A stretch of 64,000 nt of DNA from Brevipalpus yothersi. Lineage: Eukaryota > Arthropoda > Arachnida > Trombidiformes > Tenuipalpidae. The DNA lies in NCBI GenBank assembly GCA_003956705.1, contig QZCP01000194.1:1-64000 (forward strand), in the 5' to 3' direction. Below the pieces are notes generated by a model. The model made no database searches, was not told the origin of the DNA, and saw nothing but the letters and a program-made list of their open reading frames with translations. Of this stretch, positions 60,168 through 64,000 are shown in pieces (within the stretch, counting starts at the first letter, position 1; the number at the start of each line of letters is the position of its first letter). The translations under genes and the position numbers were made by a program.

Positions 60168-61120
60168 CACACAGATTAATCAAATTTCATCCCTCTCAAA
60201 CACTATCACAATTGAGAAATTAATAAATTTACTCACATAAACTGAATGATAATCAATTTTTGATCAATTTTTTTCCCAATCAGCAAAAGCTTCTCATGAC
60301 AAGCCACTGGACACATTGAACATGCTGTCTACACAAAGAATGAGCATCAATTTATGTGCCAAAAAAGCGGGACAAACGTGAAAAATGTGAAGATGGCGAC
60401 ATGGTTCTCATTGTGTGGTTAAATAGCCTCCGCTGAATTTTTGCCACAAATTGTGGTCAAATAGACTTTTCCAAAACATACACAATGTTTACTTTTCATA
60501 GAGGATCCAGATGACGCTCGAAGCATGATGAGTCAAAAGTTCGGGAATTTTTTCAGAGTTTATCTGATCATGAGAATCTGAATTTTGGATGAATTCCGAG
60601 ATGGATAAGAATTTGAGATTTACTAGGGTTAGTATCTAACCAGATGATGGGAAATAAATTCTGAGTATGAGATCTGATGCAGCGAGGAGGGGAAGAGAGA
60701 GTAGCTTGGATTGTAGAGTTTGGGCGGTAAAGTGAGATAACGGAATCGCATGAATTCGATTCAGATAGAGTTTCACAATTGCGAGATGAGATGAAAGTGT
60801 AAATGAGGAAAATTGTGACTGAGATTTTTTGAATGACCAGTATGCTGAGAACCTTTTTCATTAATTTTCTGAATATTGAGAGAGAAATTGAATGAACAAT
60901 TTGAGGCTGTCAGACTCTGATAATTAATCTAAACGTAACATCTCAATTGGTCTCAAGTTTTGTTGAGGACAATGTATATTCTCGATTGCTGTCCAGATGA
61001 TAATGAGATTTATGTGAAAATTTTGAGGAATTCAAGTAGAAAAATTCTCTAAACTCGAACAGGTAGGCTCATAATTAGAAGAGGCAATTTTTCTGAGAAT
61101 CTAACAGTAAAAAACTTGAC
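60168..61120. other. Intergenic, FAR1-like gene to GET1
   Basis: The region contains a second exact copy of the YY1-like AGATGGCGACATG site (60391-60403), about 225 bases upstream of the FAR1-like start. A 97-codon minus-strand frame with a hydrophobic N-terminus (60861-60568) is present, but its remainder looks noncoding. Confidence 0.5.
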
Positions 61121-61126
61121 TTTATT
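61121..61126 (-). promoter_or_regulatory. Poly(A) signal, GET1
   Basis: AATAAA on the minus strand, 12 bases after the GET1 stop codon, implying a very short 3' untranslated region. Confidence 0.55.
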
Positions 61127-61137
61127 CTTTTGATTGA

Positions 61138-61905
61138 TCAACTGTTTGAGAGAATGCGTTTTAGATATCTTGATGTTGAGACAACCATTGGAAACCAGAA
61201 AGTAACTCCGATAGCACCATCGACTCCAGTCGGAAATCGTAGGATGTAATCGAATGGATGCATTACTCGAGGTTCTAAGATCAAGAGTGGCTTATATCGA
61301 TTTGACCAGATCAGATAAGTAGTGTATATACCCTGGAGGAAGGGGAAGAAAATTGAATCAAATCTTTTCGGTATTTCCACACAAGGATCTTACCACAACA
61401 ATGTAGACCGAAGCATATATGATCACTTGTGCTTTTAGCTTGAGCATAGTCTTCATATTGCCTAGAAGGAGTTGAATTCAAATTACTCAACTAGATTACG
61501 AATAGTTTATCAAAACATTACCTTGATTTTTGAGCTCCTCAATCATCTTATTAATCTTTCGCTGAATTTTAGCATATTTAACAAACTCTTGTGTCATATT
61601 GATGGTCCCCAGTTCAGTTTTGAGTTCGGTGATCTGTTTTCGTAGATTACTTTCTAACTCTGATTCTCGAAAAAATATCCACAAAATCTGGACACACAAA
61701 ACAAGGAAAAAAAAAGAAATGAAGAAAAAAATCAGATTAATCAGTCCAAACAAATTATAGCTATCCAACCAAACTGAACCCGAAAAGTGTATTCATATCT
61801 TACCATTTTAACAAAATTTGGAATACAAGCAGTGAAAACGGCCCAAAAAGTGATCAACCAGAAAGTGGTATGATCAACCGTTTGCTCATTATTCTGATGT
61901 ATCAT
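61138..61905 (-). CDS. GET1: GET1/WRB, tail-anchored protein insertion receptor
   Basis: GET1 is the ER-membrane receptor subunit that takes tail-anchored proteins from GET3. Four minus-strand exons (61905-61804, 61687-61522, 61461-61394, 61332-61138) join in frame to about 176 residues; the human protein has 174. The layout fits the family: a first membrane helix (FWLITFWAVFTACI), a cytosolic coiled coil (LESNLRKQITELKTELGTINM, QEFVKYAKIQRKINKM), then two more membrane helices and FPTGVDGAIGVTFW near the end, matching human FPTRVAGGVGITCW. The start is the first ATG of the exon that encodes helix 1. It is divergent from eIF2-gamma. Confidence 0.93.
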
Positions 61906-62418
61906 ATTTCGTTGATCAAGGAAAAAAAATTACATACACACAATAAAACACCAAAATTTTCACCACATCAACAACCTATCTCTCTCTCTCTCTCTCTCCT
62001 AATCAACCATCTTCACCATCAAACTGTATACATATTCTTAACACATCCATCTCTCTCACACCACACAAGGAAACAAATCCAGGATTATAAAACAATCCTT
62101 CAACAAGTATTAATTAATCACATAAAATCAAAATGCTGATGTCAGTAGTAAAAACATTTTTCAAAACAATTTTCAAAAATCAATTTTTATGCCGCTCTAG
62201 ATGGCAGGTAAGTTTCATAAGCTTTGCGGCTTTTGGCTATGCTTATGCTATTGGGCCAACTTTTTTGCCATAGTAAAATAAAACGTGGTCAATATTTGAT
62301 TGATTAAAAGGTGATGATTTTTGATGTTATCCACTTTGATTATACATTCGATTTGTTTATAGTTGTGTGTGTGGGTGTGTGTAAATAATTAACCTTATAC
62401 ATCGTTATTCATTCAATT
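61906..62418. other. Bidirectional upstream region, GET1 and eIF2-gamma
   Basis: The 513 bases between divergent start codons hold a short TC tract (61980-61998). A GCCGCTCTAGATGGCAG element is followed directly by a GTAAGT donor near 62209, which may mark a 5' noncoding exon of eIF2-gamma. Confidence 0.5.
61980..61998. repeat. Short (TC)n tract
   Basis: A TC tract of about 19 bases in the shared upstream region of GET1 and eIF2-gamma. Confidence 0.85.
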
Positions 62419-64000
62419 ATGGCTGCTGTTGATGGACAGCCACATCTTAAGAAGCAAGATCTTAGTAGCTTGGTAAGTGTTTAAGTACTTGGTGTGTGTG
62501 TGTGTATATGCCTATCGTACTGATGATGTACTGTGTTTTGGTGACAATATTAATTGATTGACACTGATGATACTTGATGTGATATTGATGCCATTTTCTT
62601 TTTTTTCATCTCTTGATAGAAAGTTGAAGATCTACATCCATTAAAGGAAGAAGTGATCAGTAGACAAGCAACCATCAATATTGGTACCATAGGACATGTA
62701 GCTCATGGTAAATCAACTGTTGTTAAGGCTATATCTGGTGTTCAAACTGTACGATTTAAAAATGAATTGGAACGAAATATTACCATTAAGCTAGGTTATG
62801 CTAATGCTAAAATATATAAGTGTGATAAATGTCCAAGACCACAGTGTTATAGAGCTGAGCGTAGCAGTAAAGAAGATGATTTTCCATGCGATAAGCCCGG
62901 TTGTACCGGCCGGTTTAAACTTGAAAGACATGTGTCATTTGTTGACTGTCCTGGTCACGACATTCTTATGGCTACTATGCTTAACGGTGCTGCAGTTATG
63001 GACGCTGCTCTTCTGTTGGTTGCATCAAATGAAGCTTGTCCCCAGCCACAGACATCAGAACATCTTGCCGCCATAGAAATTATGCGTCTAAAGCATATTC
63101 TCATTCTTCAAAATAAGATTGATCTTATCAAAGATTCTCAGGCTCAAGAACAGTATCATCAGATCATAAAATTTATTCAAGGAACAGTGGCTGATGGAAG
63201 TCCCATCATACCGATATCAGCTCAATTAAAATACAATATCGATGTTATATGTGAATACATCGTGAAAAAATTTCCAATTCCTGAGAGAGATTTTACATCT
63301 CCTCCTCGATTAATCGGTGAGTATTAGAATTAAGTTATGAATTCATATTTATTCTCCTTCGAATTAGTTCATTTTGATTCCATTAATTCTGTTTTTTCCA
63401 TTCAGTCATCCGTTCGTTTGATGTCAACAAGCCTGGATGTGATGTGGAGGAAATTAAAGGAGGAATTGCCGGTGGATCACTTGTGCGAGGAGTACTCAAA
63501 GTTGGTATGAAAATCGAAGTCAAGCCTGGTTTGATATCTAAAGATGAAGAGGGAAAATTTGTTTGTACTCCAATTAAATCCCAAATAACTTCTCTTTACG
63601 CTGATCAAAATGATCTACAGTATGCCGTACCAGGTGGTTTGATTGGTGTAGGCACCAAGATAGATCCAATGTTGACTCGAGCTGACCGTATGGTTGGCCA
63701 AGTGTTGGGCGCTGAAAACACTCTACCTGATATATTCTATGAACTCGAAGTAGCATACTTCTTATTGCGAAGACTTTTAGGAGTGCGTACTGAGGGAGAC
63801 AAGCAAGCCGCTAAAGTAAGTTGGCTGGGGATTTGAAACAATTTTATTAATTTCTTCTTGATAATATTGATTGACTCATTTCATACTCTTTGTAGGTTAA
63901 AAAATTGGCCAAAGGTGAAAGTGTGATGGTAAATATAGGCTCTCTGTCTACTGGAGGGCGTGTAGTTGCTGTAAAAGGAGAAGCAGCCAAAATAAGTTTG
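62419..64000 (+). CDS. EIF2S3: eIF2 gamma subunit, cut by the window edge
   Basis: This GTPase subunit of eIF2 delivers initiator Met-tRNA to the 40S ribosome. The visible exons are 62419-62472, 62620-63316, 63406-63815 and 63896 to the window end, all in frame. The protein opens MAAVDGQPHLKKQDLSSL. The G domain has the P-loop GHVAHGKST, an inserted zinc ribbon (CDKCPRPQC, then CDKPGC), DCPGH and NKID. Domain II follows (SFDVNKPGCDVEEIKGGIAGGS, PGLISKDE). The C-terminal part of the protein lies beyond the window. Nothing looks unusual, as expected for one of the most conserved translation factors. Confidence 0.97.

Noticed and set aside
60568..60861. Possible small secreted protein on the minus strand
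   Set aside because: The first 25 residues are hydrophobic, but the remainder looks like random translation, with no splice partner and no conserved motif visible.

Overview
The window is a gene-dense stretch of nuclear DNA from a metazoan, most likely an arthropod and probably a mite or related arachnid. The clade is an inference. It rests on a Rebers-Riddiford-type cuticle protein, AT-rich noncoding DNA, mostly short introns of about 55-120 bases with GT-AG ends, and many GA/TC microsatellites. I found no prokaryotic or viral genes, tRNA or rRNA genes, CRISPR arrays or intact transposons.

Sixteen protein-coding genes can be modelled exon by exon, and nearly every exon joins in frame with its neighbour. 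In order they are: liprin-alpha (3575-8163, +); an LRP11-like MANEC/LDLa membrane protein (9250-11951, +); a secreted chymotrypsin-fold serine protease (13307-15235, +); a MKK3/6-type MAP kinase kinase (16164-17802, +); the U5 snRNP helicase Brr2/SNRNP200 (24904-18165, -); an intronless ELOVL6-like fatty-acid elongase (25984-26865, +); a small unknown secreted protein (30149-30922, +); a cuticle protein with two possible C-termini (33036-34884, +); LRRC47 (35907-38346, +); CDKAL1 tRNA methylthiotransferase (40674-38927, -); ACK/TNK2 tyrosine kinase (42998-47489, +); a conserved-looking cysteine-rich secreted protein (48645-51078, +); an MRP/ABCC transporter (52156-57456, +); a SOCS6/7-like protein (59291-58249, -); a small FAR1-like zinc-binding protein (60167-59641, -); and GET1/WRB (61905-61138, -). 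A seventeenth, eIF2-gamma (62419 to the window end, +), is cut off by the edge.

The neighbours do not form a pathway. They are mainly housekeeping genes (splicing, translation initiation, tRNA modification, tail-anchored protein insertion, lipid elongation) and signalling genes (liprin, MAP2K, ACK, SOCS), mixed with arthropod-type secreted products. Brr2 and the elongase, and GET1 and eIF2-gamma, are divergent pairs with compact shared upstream regions. LRRC47 and CDKAL1 converge, and both have a stop codon inside an AATAAA hexamer.

The most interesting points are these. The serine protease has the Gly189/Asp226 pocket arrangement of crab brachyurins. A decayed partial LRRC47 copy lies about 3 kb from its parent, between two diverged copies of a roughly 170-bp segment. 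The C-terminal helicase cassette of Brr2 has lost its DExH box, and a 180-nt Brr2 intron is open in frame. The cuticle gene has two alternative ends. Several conserved C-terminal tails (liprin PDZ ligand, CDKAL1 membrane anchor) are not seen. I found no clearly new multi-gene system.
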